Source: an uncultured Opitutaceae bacterium
GTDB taxonomy: Bacteria > Verrucomicrobiota > Verrucomicrobiia > Opitutales > Opitutaceae
Direction of reading: 5' to 3'
DNA length: 35,214 bases
Assembly (NCBI GenBank): GCA_903885525.1
Contig: CAISJA010000295.1
Location: 1 to 35,214 of the forward strand
The notes below the pieces were generated by a model, which saw only the letters and a list, made by a program, of their open reading frames with translations, was not told where the DNA came from and did no database searches. Positions 9,222-18,405 of this stretch are shown piece after piece (position 1 is the first letter of the stretch; the number at the start of each line of letters is the position of its first letter). Position numbers and translations under genes: made by a program.

Positions 9222-12200
9222 TTATTTTTTCCCGGCGGGAGCGGCCGGGCCTTGCTCCAGCAAGATGAGCCGGCTGGCTTTGCTTTCCAGCGCGGTTTCC
9301 AGCGCCTGCAGGGCGGGATAGTCCTGCGGAGCGACGAGGGCCGGGTGGCGCTCGTAGTCTAGGTGCAGCTCCCAGCGGTCCGCCGTGGCCGTGACCTGGG
9401 AATGGATGCTGCCGGCCCCGGCGGGGGCGGCCTGGTCCTGGCCGCGCGGAGCGATCAAGACCTGGCGGAATCCGGGCGGCAGCCGGAGGACGATGTCGAT
9501 GGCACCATGCGTGGCGGCGTCCACATACAGCGGCAGCGTCCGCTGCCCGGTGATGGTCGGGTACAGGCGCGGCAGCCGGGGCAGCTCAAAATACAGGTGC
9601 CGGCCGTCCACCGTGCCGTAGTCCGGGATGACCACGCCGTACTGCACGCTGCCGGGATAGGAATCGAACGCCGTGACGAGGTCCGAGGTCGGCTGCGCCC
9701 CCTGGGCAACCTGGCTGACCAGCTCCTGATGGTAGCGGCGGCGCTCTTCGGGCGGCAGTTCGGCGAAGAACTTCTTTTTCTCCGCGTAGGTTTGGCCGGA
9801 ATACTCGGTGCGGATCTGCAGCCGGGCGGTGCCGGCGTCGTCGAGCTCGATCTGGTAGGCGGTGCTCTGCCCGTTTTCGTCCCCCTGCGTGGCACGGATC
9901 TGGGCGGTGCTCTGGTCAGCCAGCCGGATGGCCAGGGCGCCATCGTGGGCGGTGCTGCCGGGATGGGCGTACTGATCCGTGTCGTTCAGATAATAATCCC
10001 GGCCCGCGATGGTCACCTCGACGAGCACGTTTTGATAGTCGGACGGGAAGGGGAAGCGGCTCAGGACTTCCTCAAAGGCCGGGATGGCGGGATGGTCCGC
10101 CACAAGGATGAATTCCGGTTGGAGGCCGGCGGCCTGCAACAGGGCGTGCAGCAGGATCGCGCGGTCGGCGGCATGGCCGTAGCCGTCGGCGAGCGTGGTG
10201 TCGGCGGCGGAGAGTTCGCGCAGGGGCAGCTCGGTGAAGGCCGGACCCGCCAGGCGGATGGACCGGGCGACTTCGTCGCGGATGGCGAGCATCGCCTCCA
10301 GCGGGCTGCGGCTGGAAGCGGTCAGGGTCTTGGCCAGGGCGCGGGCGCGGGCGGACTGGGCCGACCGGTCGAGCAGGGTCTGCTGCAAGGTGGCGTAGTA
10401 CTGGTGCGGGTCGCCGACAAAGTAGAGGCTGCCGGCGGTGTAGGCCCAGCCCGGCGGCAGCGCATAATCATCGGGCAGGGCCGGCACATCGTTTGCCTGC
10501 CAGAGCCAGACCGGATCGCCGTTCACCGTCTTGGTTTCCGCTGCGACGAGACCGGCAGGTCCGCGGGTGAGGGTCTGGACGGGCAGTCCGGCGGGGGCGC
10601 TCAGCTCGTAGGTTTTCCGGCCCAGCTCGTCGCCGCCCTGGAAAGGCACAAACGTGCCGAGGAAGGCGCGGTCGTGCTCGGTCAATTCGACGTCGAGCTC
10701 GATGGTCGAGCCGAGGTCCACGCCGGGCAGGTTGCCGACGAGCACCTTGCCGCCGGTGTAGCGTTTGGCGGAGCCGTTCCAGCCGGCGTCCATCAGGTTG
10801 ATCTCGCCGGGGGAGATTTCCTGCCGCTGGCCGGAGGGGGCAACGACCGCGGCGCGGACGATCCGGGCCTCATCCACCGCCGGGTTGTACTCCAGCTTCA
10901 CCTCAGACTCCTTCTTTTTCCCGTTGTACGTCAGGACCTGCTTGACGAGGTGGACGCGGTAGACCGCGCTGTGGGCGTCCTTGATCCGCACCTCGTGGCG
11001 CTCTTCAATGATTCTGGTGTCGGGCTGGACCGGGGGGGGCGGCGGGGCCGCCTGGGCGGTGGTGAAGCCCGCCGGGGGCGCGGGGGCGGCCAGCACCGGC
11101 GCCTTGCGGTCGTCGCTCTGCAGCTCTTTCAGGACCCGCTTCAGGCGCAGGTACTCGGCGGGGCTGAACTCCACGGTCTTGAGCTTTTCCGTGCGTTGCG
11201 CGGCCAGCTCGTGGTTTTGGAACGTGAAGGAACGCTCATAGCTCAGGCCCTCGTCCTCCTGCCGGGTGCCGGCGGGCAGGGAAACCGCCCCGGTGAAACC
11301 GTCCGCCACCCGCAGCGTGATGGTCTCCTGCAGGCCGCAGGCCGTGAACGTCTGCATCGGATATTTGCGCTGCTCCAGGCCCGTGCCCCCGAGGATGAAG
11401 TTCACCAGACCCATGCCCTTGCCCAACCAGGGCAGGGTCACGACGGCCTGGCCGCTGCCGAAGGCGGTGGTGCTGGGCACGGAGAAATCGAGGGAGACGT
11501 GCAGCCCCGTGGCGGCGTCCTGCAGGTTCTCCGGGGTGATCCGCAGGTTTGTGACGGCCAGACCCGGCAGAATGTCGCGCAGGTTGGCCTCGAAGAAACG
11601 CTGCCGGTCGTCGGGCTTCATGGCGTTGAAGGCCTGCCGGTAGATGCCGTCGTTCACGCCCTCGAAGGCCAGGTCCGCATGCCCGTCCAGGGCGCCGTCG
11701 GCCCGGAGGCTGCCGGTGGTGCGGATCTTCATCAGGTTCTGCTCGGGCGGGATGACGGGGGTGCGCCGCAGCACGTCGCCTTCCGGCCGGCAGACCAGGT
11801 AGCTCTGATCGCTCAGGTAGCTGGGCAGCAGGTCCCGGGTGTTCTCATCGGTCGGATCCATCAGGAGGTAGTCGCCGGGATGCACTTCCACGGCGGCGAT
11901 GGCGTGGTTGAAGGAAGGGCTGGGGACCTGCGGGTCCTCCTTCCGGCCCACGCTGACGAGCACCGGGTAGGCTTTCTGGCCGGCGGCCCGGAGCAGGGAG
12001 ACGAGCAGCGCGGCCTTGTCGCGGCAGACTCCATATTTTTTTTCGTAGGTGAGCCGGACGTCGTGGGGCTCCAGGCCGGGACGGTCGTGTTCCGGGGTCA
12101 GGCCCATGTAGCGGATGTTCTTGGAAACGTAGTAGAAGATGTCCTGGATTTTCTCCCGGTCGGTGGTGGCGCGGGCGGCCAGCGCCGCAGCCTCGCTGAG

Positions 12201-13073
12201 CATGGCCGGAGTGGTCGCCGCCAGGTGGGGCTGGCTCAATTCCCAGTACCACCGCGACACCAAGGCCCAATCCGGCGAGGTGCTGACCGAGAGATGCTGT
12301 AGGACCTCCTCGTAGGGCGGCATGGCCGGCTCATCATACATCTGGGGGACATTGTTGGCCTCCCAGCGGTACACCGTCTGGCCGCCGGCTTCGGTCGTCG
12401 CGCTGGAGACCGTGCCGGGAATTTCATGGCGCAGGGCGATCTGCCGGAGCGGGCGGCCGGCCGCCAGGTGAAGCTCGATCGAGGCGTGGCGGATGAAGCC
12501 CCGGCCTTCGAGCGCGAAATCCTCGGCGTATTCCCCGGGGATGAAGGGCCGTTCCACCTTGGTGCGCACCACGACATGCACGAGGTCGCCGATTTCCAGC
12601 CGGGGAACGTTCACCTGCAGCAGCTTTTTGTTCGGGTCATAGATGTTCGCCTGCATCTGGCTTTCGTCGATGCTCACCTTGGCGTTGGCGGCGATGTCGA
12701 CCGGCACCACCTGGCCATCCGGGCGGATTACCTCAAGCTGCGACACCGTGGCGAGATCATATGGCTCCTGGTAGGAAGCGGTCTGCACGGTGTTGTTGCG
12801 GCGGCCTTTTTCGGTCAGCACCTTCACAAAGGTCTCGTCCACCATCTCGCCGGTGCCGTCGGCCCGGATGGTGCGCCAGGAGGAGGATTCCACCGTGGCT
12901 TCGTCGCAGTCGGGCAGTCGGGCCTGGGTGAGGGTGGCGGCGGCGGCCAGCACGGCCTTGAGGTCTGCCGGGGCGGGACCGGGCTCCGGCGGGGCGGTTT
13001 CCGCCCGGAGCGAAACCGCGGCGAGCAGCACCAGCCAGGCTGGCAGAGGACGGAGGCGGGAAGGGATGGTCAT
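9222..13073 (-). CDS. Secreted protein with two DUF3857/transglutaminase units, the second catalytically dead
   Basis: The minus-strand product is 1283 aa from ATG 13073-13071; the frame stays open further upstream, but only this start exposes a signal peptide (LPAWLVLLAAVSLRA-ET). Unit 1 has a DUF3857 beta domain (about 60-290) and a transglutaminase-like core with a complete Cys-His-Asp triad: YGVCRDKAALL (Cys350), FNHAIAAVEV and LLMDPTDE. A proline-rich linker (PPPPPVQPD) precedes unit 2. Unit 2 repeats the layout but reads YGHAADRAILL (Ala968 in place of Cys), YQNVLVEV (Asn in place of His) and LNDTDQY (Asp kept). Such proteins are common in Bacteroidota and Verrucomicrobiota, usually with one unit; their function is not settled. 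Unit 2 probably serves structure or binding. The gene appears monocistronic and converges with ade. Confidence 0.8.
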   Translation of the reverse strand: MTIPSRLRPLPAWLVLLAAVSLRAETAPPEPGPAPADLKAVLAAAATLTQARLPDCDEATVESSSWRTIRADGTGEMVDETFVKVLTEKGRRNNTVQTASYQEPYDLATVSQLEVIRPDGQVVPVDIAANAKVSIDESQMQANIYDPNKKLLQVNVPRLEIGDLVHVVVRTKVERPFIPGEYAEDFALEGRGFIRHASIELHLAAGRPLRQIALRHEIPGTVSSATTEAGGQTVYRWEANNVPQMYDEPAMPPYEEVLQHLSVSTSPDWALVSRWYWELSQPHLAATTPAMLSEAAALAARATTDREKIQDIFYYVSKNIRYMGLTPEHDRPGLEPHDVRLTYEKKYGVCRDKAALLVSLLRAAGQKAYPVLVSVGRKEDPQVPSPSFNHAIAAVEVHPGDYLLMDPTDENTRDLLPSYLSDQSYLVCRPEGDVLRRTPVIPPEQNLMKIRTTGSLRADGALDGHADLAFEGVNDGIYRQAFNAMKPDDRQRFFEANLRDILPGLAVTNLRITPENLQDAATGLHVSLDFSVPSTTAFGSGQAVVTLPWLGKGMGLVNFILGGTGLEQRKYPMQTFTACGLQETITLRVADGFTGAVSLPAGTRQEDEGLSYERSFTFQNHELAAQRTEKLKTVEFSPAEYLRLKRVLKELQSDDRKAPVLAAPAPPAGFTTAQAAPPPPPVQPDTRIIEERHEVRIKDAHSAVYRVHLVKQVLTYNGKKKESEVKLEYNPAVDEARIVRAAVVAPSGQRQEISPGEINLMDAGWNGSAKRYTGGKVLVGNLPGVDLGSTIELDVELTEHDRAFLGTFVPFQGGDELGRKTYELSAPAGLPVQTLTRGPAGLVAAETKTVNGDPVWLWQANDVPALPDDYALPPGWAYTAGSLYFVGDPHQYYATLQQTLLDRSAQSARARALAKTLTASSRSPLEAMLAIRDEVARSIRLAGPAFTELPLRELSAADTTLADGYGHAADRAILLHALLQAAGLQPEFILVADHPAIPAFEEVLSRFPFPSDYQNVLVEVTIAGRDYYLNDTDQYAHPGSTAHDGALAIRLADQSTAQIRATQGDENGQSTAYQIELDDAGTARLQIRTEYSGQTYAEKKKFFAELPPEERRRYHQELVSQVAQGAQPTSDLVTAFDSYPGSVQYGVVIPDYGTVDGRHLYFELPRLPRLYPTITGQRTLPLYVDAATHGAIDIVLRLPPGFRQVLIAPRGQDQAAPAGAGSIHSQVTATADRWELHLDYERHPALVAPQDYPALQALETALESKASRLILLEQGPAAPAGKK

Positions 13074-13316
13074 GGGAAGAGGTGGGGTGGCCGAGTGCCG
13101 ACTCGGCCGGTCCGGCCGGGTTCCTTCGCCCGGCAGGGAGAGGGCCGCCACTCTGGCCAACCGGAGACCGGGGCGCAAGGTTACAGCCTCAGTGCGTGCC
13201 GCGGGTCGCACCGGGGCTGGTTCCGGAAGGCGCGCCGGAAGCCGGGCCAGCCGCAGACCGTTGGCTGGCAGAGGAGAGGGGGCAGATGCCGGCCCGGGAG
13301 GGGCAGGCCGCCGGAC

Positions 13317-13547
13317 ATGGCCTGGCCCCTCGATTTAAGCAGTGCGGCAAAAGTGTCGATTCTGGATGAACAGTATGGTCGGGATGCCGCCGCGACCAAG
13401 GCGGAGTTGGTGCAGTCCTACAACACGGAGTTGGGCGAGCTCCAAACGGAGCTGGCGCGCGTCCAGGGTCAGGAGACGGGCGGGACCGCCCCGGCGGCCA
13501 GCCTCAGCCAAGGCGGCGGCGGACAAATTTTGAACCAACAGGCTTGA
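13317..13547 (+). CDS. Possible small hypothetical protein, 76 aa
   Basis: The frame from ATG 13317 to TGA 13545-13547 encodes 76 residues. The first half is an amphipathic, charged helix (KVSILDEQYGRDAAATKAEL and on through ELQTELARVQG), likely a short coiled coil. The tail is Gly/Ala/Gln-rich. The residues read like a real soluble protein, while the other frames here are Arg/Pro/Ser-rich shadows. A GGGAGG lies about 13 nt before the ATG, rather far; a GTG at 13353 is an alternative start. It sits between two minus-strand genes and ends 41 nt before the 3' end of the helicase gene. No family recognised; it could also be the end of a decayed gene. Confidence 0.45.
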   Translation: MAWPLDLSSAAKVSILDEQYGRDAAATKAELVQSYNTELGELQTELARVQGQETGGTAPAASLSQGGGGQILNQQA

Positions 13548-13588
13548 ACGGCGGGGTGGAGCGGAAGGCCCAGCCCGTCCGGATTACT

Positions 13589-16500
13589 TCAGCCGAGAAT
13601 TTTTTTCAGGCTCTCCAAGTCGAGGACGCGGGCCAGGCTCTCCTCCTGCACGATCGAGCCGGCCAGGGTGGCCTTCTCCCGCTGGAGGGTGCGGATCTTC
13701 TGCTCGATGGTGTTGGCGGCGAGCAGCCGGTAGGCCGTGACCGGGCGGGTCTGGCCGATGCGGTGCGTGCGGTCGATGGCCTGCGCCTCCACGGCGGGAT
13801 TCCACCACGGATCGTAGAGGATGGCGTAGCTGGCGGCGGTGAGGTTGAGCCCGAAACCGGCGGCCTTGAGCGAGAGCAGGAAGACCGTCTTGGTGCGGTC
13901 GGCCTGGAATTGCTCGACCAAGGCGGCGCGGTTTTCCGTGGCACCGGTCAGCATGAGGTGGCCGATGCCAGCGACGTTGAGCCGCGCCCGGATCAGCTCG
14001 AGCATTTCCACGAACTGGCTGAAGACGAGCACCTGGTGGCCCTCGTCGCGCAGCTCCTCCAGCCGCTCCAGCAGGGCGGACAGCTTGGCGCTGGGCAGGT
14101 CGGCGTGGGCGGGGTCAACCAGCGCGGGGTGGCAGCAGATCTGGCGAAGCCGGAGCAGGCTGGCGAGGATGTTGAAGCGCACGGCATCGAGCGCGCGGTC
14201 GGTGTTCAGCCCGAGCAACTGGGCGCGGGCGCGCTTGAGCTCGGCGTCGTAGAGTTTGCGTTGGGCGGGATCGAGTTCGACGACGAGTTCATCCTCCGTG
14301 CGGGCGGGCAGGTCGGGCGCGACCTGGAGCTTGGTCCGGCGGAGGACAAAGTGGCGGACGCGGCGGTGGAGCCGGCCGGGCGCGGTGGGATCGCCGTCGC
14401 GGTGCTGACGGCTGAATGCGGCCGCAGTGCCGAGGAGGCCGGGTTGCGCAAAGGCGAGCAGGCTCCAGAGGTCGAGCAGCCGGTTCTCGACCGGCGTGCC
14501 GGTGAGGGCGAGGCGGTGGCGGGTGACCAGGGAGCGGGCGACGGCGGCCGTCTGACTGCCCGGGTTCTTGATGAACTGGGCCTCGTCGAGGATGACGGCG
14601 TCCCAGGTCTGCTGCCGGAACCAGTCGGCGTTGAGCCGGAGCTGGGTGTAGTTGGCAATGAGGAGGGCCGGGCCGGGCGGGTGCGGGGCCTTTTCCACCG
14701 CCGTGGTGAAGGCTTGCCGCTCGAGTGACGGCGCGAAACGGGCGCATTCCGCCAGCCAGCCGTGGACGACGCTTTTCGGGCAGACGACGAGCGCCCGGAA
14801 TGGGCGCGGGCCGGCGGGGCTGGGAGCGTGGAGCGCAGGGGCGGAGGCGGAAACGGTCGGGGCGGCCGGGGCCGCGGCGGCGGCGAACTTACGCGGGCGG
14901 CCGGGCTTTTTCCGGGGGGCGGCCTCCGGGGTGTCGGACACCGATACCCCAGGGACGGGGCTCGGCGGCCGGACCATGGCGGCCACGGGCTGCCCGGCGA
15001 GGTGCAGGAGCCAGGCGAGGGTCTGCACGGTCTTGCCGAGGCCCATGTCGTCGGCGAGGATGCCGCCCAGACCGTTGGCGGCGAGGTGGACGAGAAAGTG
15101 GAAGCCTTCGCGCTGGTAGGGGCGCAGCTCGGCGGTGAGGCCGGCGGGCAGGGCGGGCGTCGCCACGCTGGCCAGCTCGGCGGCGCGGGCGCGCAGCGTC
15201 GCGGCCAGCCGGGCGTCGCGGGATTCGAGGGCGTCGGCTTCGCCGGCGAGCTGGAGGGCATGCAACCGGTGCGCCACCGGCTTGCCCGAGGCGGCCAATT
15301 CGTCGGCGTCGAGCCCGAGGCGGGTGAGGGTGTCGCGGGTCTCGGCCGACTCGGCGATTTCCAAGCGGCGCCAGCCGAGGCGCGGCAGCTGCACCCATTT
15401 GCCGCGCGCCTTGAGGAGCAGCGCGATTTCCTCGGCATCAAGCGTGCTGTCCTCGACGCGGAGCGCGATGGTGAGGTCGAACCAGTCGCGGCCCGCCTCG
15501 CCCGGTGCCGCCATGGCCGAGAAGTCGAAGTGGGCGCGCAACGGCGGGCCGGAGAGTTCGGTGAGTTCGCCCTGGGCCTCGATGGCCAGACCGGGCGGGA
15601 GCGAAGCGCGCCAATCGAGAAACAGCTCCGGGAAATCCCGCGGGGTCGCCCGGCCCCAGGTCTGGTTCCAGGCATTCCAGACGAGTTTGAAGTCGGCAAA
15701 ACGGGCCCCGACGACGTTGGCGGCGGCGAGGTCGAATTCAAGGATGGGATCGTCGGGCCCGCGCAACGGCGGGGCGCCCTTCTCCGTCCATTGCCAGCCA
15801 CCCTGGCCGCTCCAGTGCTGGACGCAGGACGGCTCGTCGGCCCGGGCAAGCAGTTGGGCGCAGAAAGTGCGGGAAGCACCCGGATAACCCGGTTCCTCCA
15901 GCCAGCAGCGCAGCAGGGGATGGAGGGCCACGCGGCGCAGGCGCGCTTCGAGGCTCGTGGGCAGCCGGACCCCGATCTGGCGGAATCGGGTCAGTAGCGC
16001 GGAGTCGGCCAGCGCGGCGACGGGCAGTTGCCGCTGTGGCGGCGGTGGTGGGCCGCGATGGACCCGGCCGGCATGCAGGTAATGCGGTTCGGGCTGCTGG
16101 AAGAGCAATATGGCCGGACCCCACGGCCGGCCCTCCGGGGCGACGAGCCGGAGGTCGAGATGCTGCGGATGCGCCGGGTTGGTCACGGCCTCAAGGATCA
16201 GCGGCTCCGGCTCGACGCGCCAGGGCGAGCCGTCGGGCAGGACAATGGCACCGTGGGCCGGTGGGTAGGCGAGCACGCGGGTGACCACCGCTTCCGGAAG
16301 GGGCAGGCGGGGGCTGAGGTAGTGGTGGTGGTTCCGGCACTCGGCGGCGAGGGCGTTGGCGAGGGCGGCGGCCGGGGCCGGCAGGGAGGCGAAATCGGCG
16401 GGGCCGCATTGCGCTAGGTATTCCAGCCACCGGGCCACCGGGAGTCTCCATGGCTTGTTGCCCGCCGGTTGGATTTCAATCCGGAAAACACCCGTGTGAT

Positions 16501-17380
16501 CGAGCTGCAAACGCAGGTCGGCCGGCGGGTCGGCCAGTAAGCGGGCCGGGACCGCCGGTTTCGCCCCGGCCGGTGTGGCGGGGCCCAGCGCGCGGCGCCA
16601 CTCCGCGATTTCCCGGGCGAGCAGCCGGTCGGCCAAGCGGCGGGCGAGATCGGCTGTGTTCGTCAGCGGGCGAAAAACCTCGGGAATGGGCTGGCCGGCG
16701 CGTTCGGCATCATAGGCGAGGTACTGCCAGAGCTCCCATGGATTGGCCGGCGGCCGGTCGCGGTCGAACCAGTCGGCATAGACGAGGCCGTGCTCATCCG
16801 TGTGTTCGGGCGAGGCCGTGAAATCGTGCTGGACCAGCATGTAGGCATAGAGCCTGTCGTAGTGGCTCTTGTAGTCATGATACAGCGCCGAGAGCTGGCC
16901 CAGCCGGTGCAGCTCGTCGGCCGAGAGCGGCCGGCCGAGCTTTTCCGCGAGCACCGGGGTCCATTGCTCGCGGAAGCTCAGTTTGCGCAGGCGCGGCGGC
17001 TCGGCGGCGGTGGCGAGGGGGGCGGTGGCGGCACCCGGGCCGACCGGCCGGGGGGAGCCGCGGGGCGGCAGGCTGGCGGAGTCGCGGTCGAACTGGCGCA
17101 CCCAGGCCAGCCCGATGGCGTAGGCGTGCTTGCAGGAAAATTCCACCGGGCAGGTGCACCCGGAGATCCAGCCGCCCTTGTCCCAGAACAGGCTGGTCTC
17201 GTAGGCGACAGAGCCGTGCACGGAGGCGCTGACCTCTGTGCCCCGGGAGGCCAGGTTGTGCACACGGCCGGACTTGAAATAGGAACGGCCGCGGGTGGCG
17301 GTGGCATTGTCGAATTCATCCAGCCAAGTGCACAACGCCGCGACGGCGGGCGGCGAAGATGGGGAGGAGGAATCGGGCAT
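13589..17380 (-). CDS. SNF2-family DEAD-like helicase with N-terminal SWIM zinc finger
   Basis: The 1263-aa protein starts at ATG 17380-17378; the longer open frame upstream lacks protein character. The N-terminal SWIM finger has ligands Cys75, Cys77, Cys83 and His85 (CTCPVEFSCKH). A long middle region of unknown fold follows to about 740. The SNF2 ATPase has DDMGLGKT (Lys783), a Pro/Ala-rich insert, the DEAQFIKN Walker B (Asp932-Glu933) and LTGTPVENRLLDLWSLL. The helicase C domain has VFSQFVEMLELI, SLKAAGFGLNLT, YDPWWNPAVEAQA and DRTHRIGQTRPV. This is the bacterial SWIM-SNF2 architecture, thought to be a DNA translocase that remodels protein-DNA complexes; the cellular role is not known. No restriction or phage-defence partner lies next to it, so I treat it as a chromosomal housekeeping or repair type. 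Confidence 0.9.
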   Translation of the reverse strand: MPDSSSPSSPPAVAALCTWLDEFDNATATRGRSYFKSGRVHNLASRGTEVSASVHGSVAYETSLFWDKGGWISGCTCPVEFSCKHAYAIGLAWVRQFDRDSASLPPRGSPRPVGPGAATAPLATAAEPPRLRKLSFREQWTPVLAEKLGRPLSADELHRLGQLSALYHDYKSHYDRLYAYMLVQHDFTASPEHTDEHGLVYADWFDRDRPPANPWELWQYLAYDAERAGQPIPEVFRPLTNTADLARRLADRLLAREIAEWRRALGPATPAGAKPAVPARLLADPPADLRLQLDHTGVFRIEIQPAGNKPWRLPVARWLEYLAQCGPADFASLPAPAAALANALAAECRNHHHYLSPRLPLPEAVVTRVLAYPPAHGAIVLPDGSPWRVEPEPLILEAVTNPAHPQHLDLRLVAPEGRPWGPAILLFQQPEPHYLHAGRVHRGPPPPPQRQLPVAALADSALLTRFRQIGVRLPTSLEARLRRVALHPLLRCWLEEPGYPGASRTFCAQLLARADEPSCVQHWSGQGGWQWTEKGAPPLRGPDDPILEFDLAAANVVGARFADFKLVWNAWNQTWGRATPRDFPELFLDWRASLPPGLAIEAQGELTELSGPPLRAHFDFSAMAAPGEAGRDWFDLTIALRVEDSTLDAEEIALLLKARGKWVQLPRLGWRRLEIAESAETRDTLTRLGLDADELAASGKPVAHRLHALQLAGEADALESRDARLAATLRARAAELASVATPALPAGLTAELRPYQREGFHFLVHLAANGLGGILADDMGLGKTVQTLAWLLHLAGQPVAAMVRPPSPVPGVSVSDTPEAAPRKKPGRPRKFAAAAAPAAPTVSASAPALHAPSPAGPRPFRALVVCPKSVVHGWLAECARFAPSLERQAFTTAVEKAPHPPGPALLIANYTQLRLNADWFRQQTWDAVILDEAQFIKNPGSQTAAVARSLVTRHRLALTGTPVENRLLDLWSLLAFAQPGLLGTAAAFSRQHRDGDPTAPGRLHRRVRHFVLRRTKLQVAPDLPARTEDELVVELDPAQRKLYDAELKRARAQLLGLNTDRALDAVRFNILASLLRLRQICCHPALVDPAHADLPSAKLSALLERLEELRDEGHQVLVFSQFVEMLELIRARLNVAGIGHLMLTGATENRAALVEQFQADRTKTVFLLSLKAAGFGLNLTAASYAILYDPWWNPAVEAQAIDRTHRIGQTRPVTAYRLLAANTIEQKIRTLQREKATLAGSIVQEESLARVLDLESLKKILG

Positions 17381-17788
17381 GGGGGACGGAAAAGGCAGCC
17401 GAAAAGGCGGAAGGATGGTTAAGGGTTCACGGCGGCAGAGCCAGCCAAAGATTGCATAAGCCATCCACTCGGGTGCGCAAGCGTCGGAATCAGCCGGGCG
17501 GCCCCACGCGCCTGGCCGGCGGCTGCGGGGCGGCAACGCCCCTGCACCGCACGTGCTCCGGCCGGCCGGGCCCGGGCCGCTTTTTCCCACTCCGGCGAGG
17601 CGGCGCGCCGGTCATGCTCTCCTGCCCGCCCGGACCGACCCGTGACATCCAGGCCTGGCCTCAGGCAGGGGCCGGGCCCGGCGACGGCGAGAACGGCAGG
17701 CCGTCGGATTTGCCGGGGGAAACGCGGCGCGAATCCAGTTGAGAATCACATTTGTTCCCGTCAGGCTCCCGCCTGTTCTTTGGATTTT

Positions 17789-18081
17789 GGGCCTATAGCT
17801 CAACGGTTAGAGCAGAGGACTCGGTTTCGGGTCGGCGGCAGGGAAACCTGCCGTCAGTCAGGTGTAAATTCGGTGAACGGCCTGCCCGCCAGGGCGACCC
17901 AACGCCGAGCCAAGCCCGTGCGCAAGCGCGGTAAGGTGTAGAGACCATAATCACCCACCTAATCCGGCAACGGGATGGTGAAGGCATGGTCCAGACCACG
18001 CACGGCAACCCGCCGGCGGCGAAAGCCGAAGTGGTAAGCATAATCCTTTGGTTCTGGGTTCAAATCCCAGTGGGCCCACCA
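17789..18081 (+). tRNA. tRNA-Ile(CAU) interrupted by a group I intron (exons 17789-17821 and 18039-18081)
   Basis: Joining the two exons gives a complete 76-nt tRNA. The acceptor GGGCCTA (17789-17795) pairs with TGGGCCC (18071-18077). The D arm is GCTC/GAGC, the anticodon stem GAGGA/TCCTT, the loop CTCATAA, the T arm CTGGG-TTCAAAT-CCCAG, and CCA is encoded. The 5' exon is exactly 33 nt, ending in U33; the 3' exon starts with the CAU anticodon. The body matches the minor isoleucine tRNA whose C34 becomes lysidine by TilS and reads AUA codons, rather than a methionine tRNA. Because the exon boundary lies before C34, the anticodon is assembled only by splicing. No uninterrupted copy is in the window. 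Confidence 0.95.
17822..18038 (+). ncRNA. Group I intron (IC3-like), 217 nt, no ORF, in the tRNA-Ile anticodon loop
   Basis: All core helices can be drawn. P1 is GACTCG (17818-17823) with CGGGTC (17828-17833), placing U17821 opposite G17830, the conserved U-G pair at the 5' splice site. P2 is 17836-17842 with 17847-17853, with a GAAA loop. P3 pairs AGGTG with CACCT. P4 pairs TCGGTG (17870-17875) with CGCCGA (17903-17908). P5 is GCCC/GGGC. P6 is closed by GCAA (CCGTGC/GCGCGG). P7 pairs GACCAT (17943-17948) with ATGGTC (17986-17991). P8 has a GCAA loop. P9 includes CGGC-GAAA-GCCG (17-18028) and CCAC/GTGG. The last intron base is G (18038), as required. Order, size and core sequences (GAGCCAAG, GTGTAGAGAC, GGTGAAGGCAT) are close to the self-splicing Azoarcus tRNA-Ile intron. 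It should self-splice with guanosine. Confidence 0.93.
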
Positions 18082-18405
18082 TCCAACGACTCGATCGATC
18101 CGTTTTTGTCGATGTGCCCATCACTTTGCCCAGCGGGAGTGCTGATGCTTCTTTTTCGCGCCGGACGCTCTCATGCTTCCTTTCGCGCAAGTGCTTGAAT
18201 GTGTTGATCTAGCTCTGCGCAAAAAGGAGCATCCACCAGAGCCTTATTCAGCGGCTCTATGCATCCGTCCTTAGCGGTAGATAAAATGTGCGAAGAGAAT
18301 CGTGCAGGGCTTGGATGCCCCCAAGATTCGCGTGACCCGCGAGGGGCGCCAGGTCGTAAGCGACGCAGATTTCGAGGTCCTTTGAGGCCATATAATTCCC
18401 GTGGA

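Noticed and set aside
9363..12302. 979-codon open frame antisense to the DUF3857 gene
   Set aside because: Low-complexity shadow; the minus strand carries a signal peptide and transglutaminase motifs.
18271..18372. Short plus-strand stretch reading KCAKRIVQGLDAPK...SDADFEVL
   Set aside because: Protein-like but only about 34 codons, no start codon, preceded by a stop; kept as a possible relic only.
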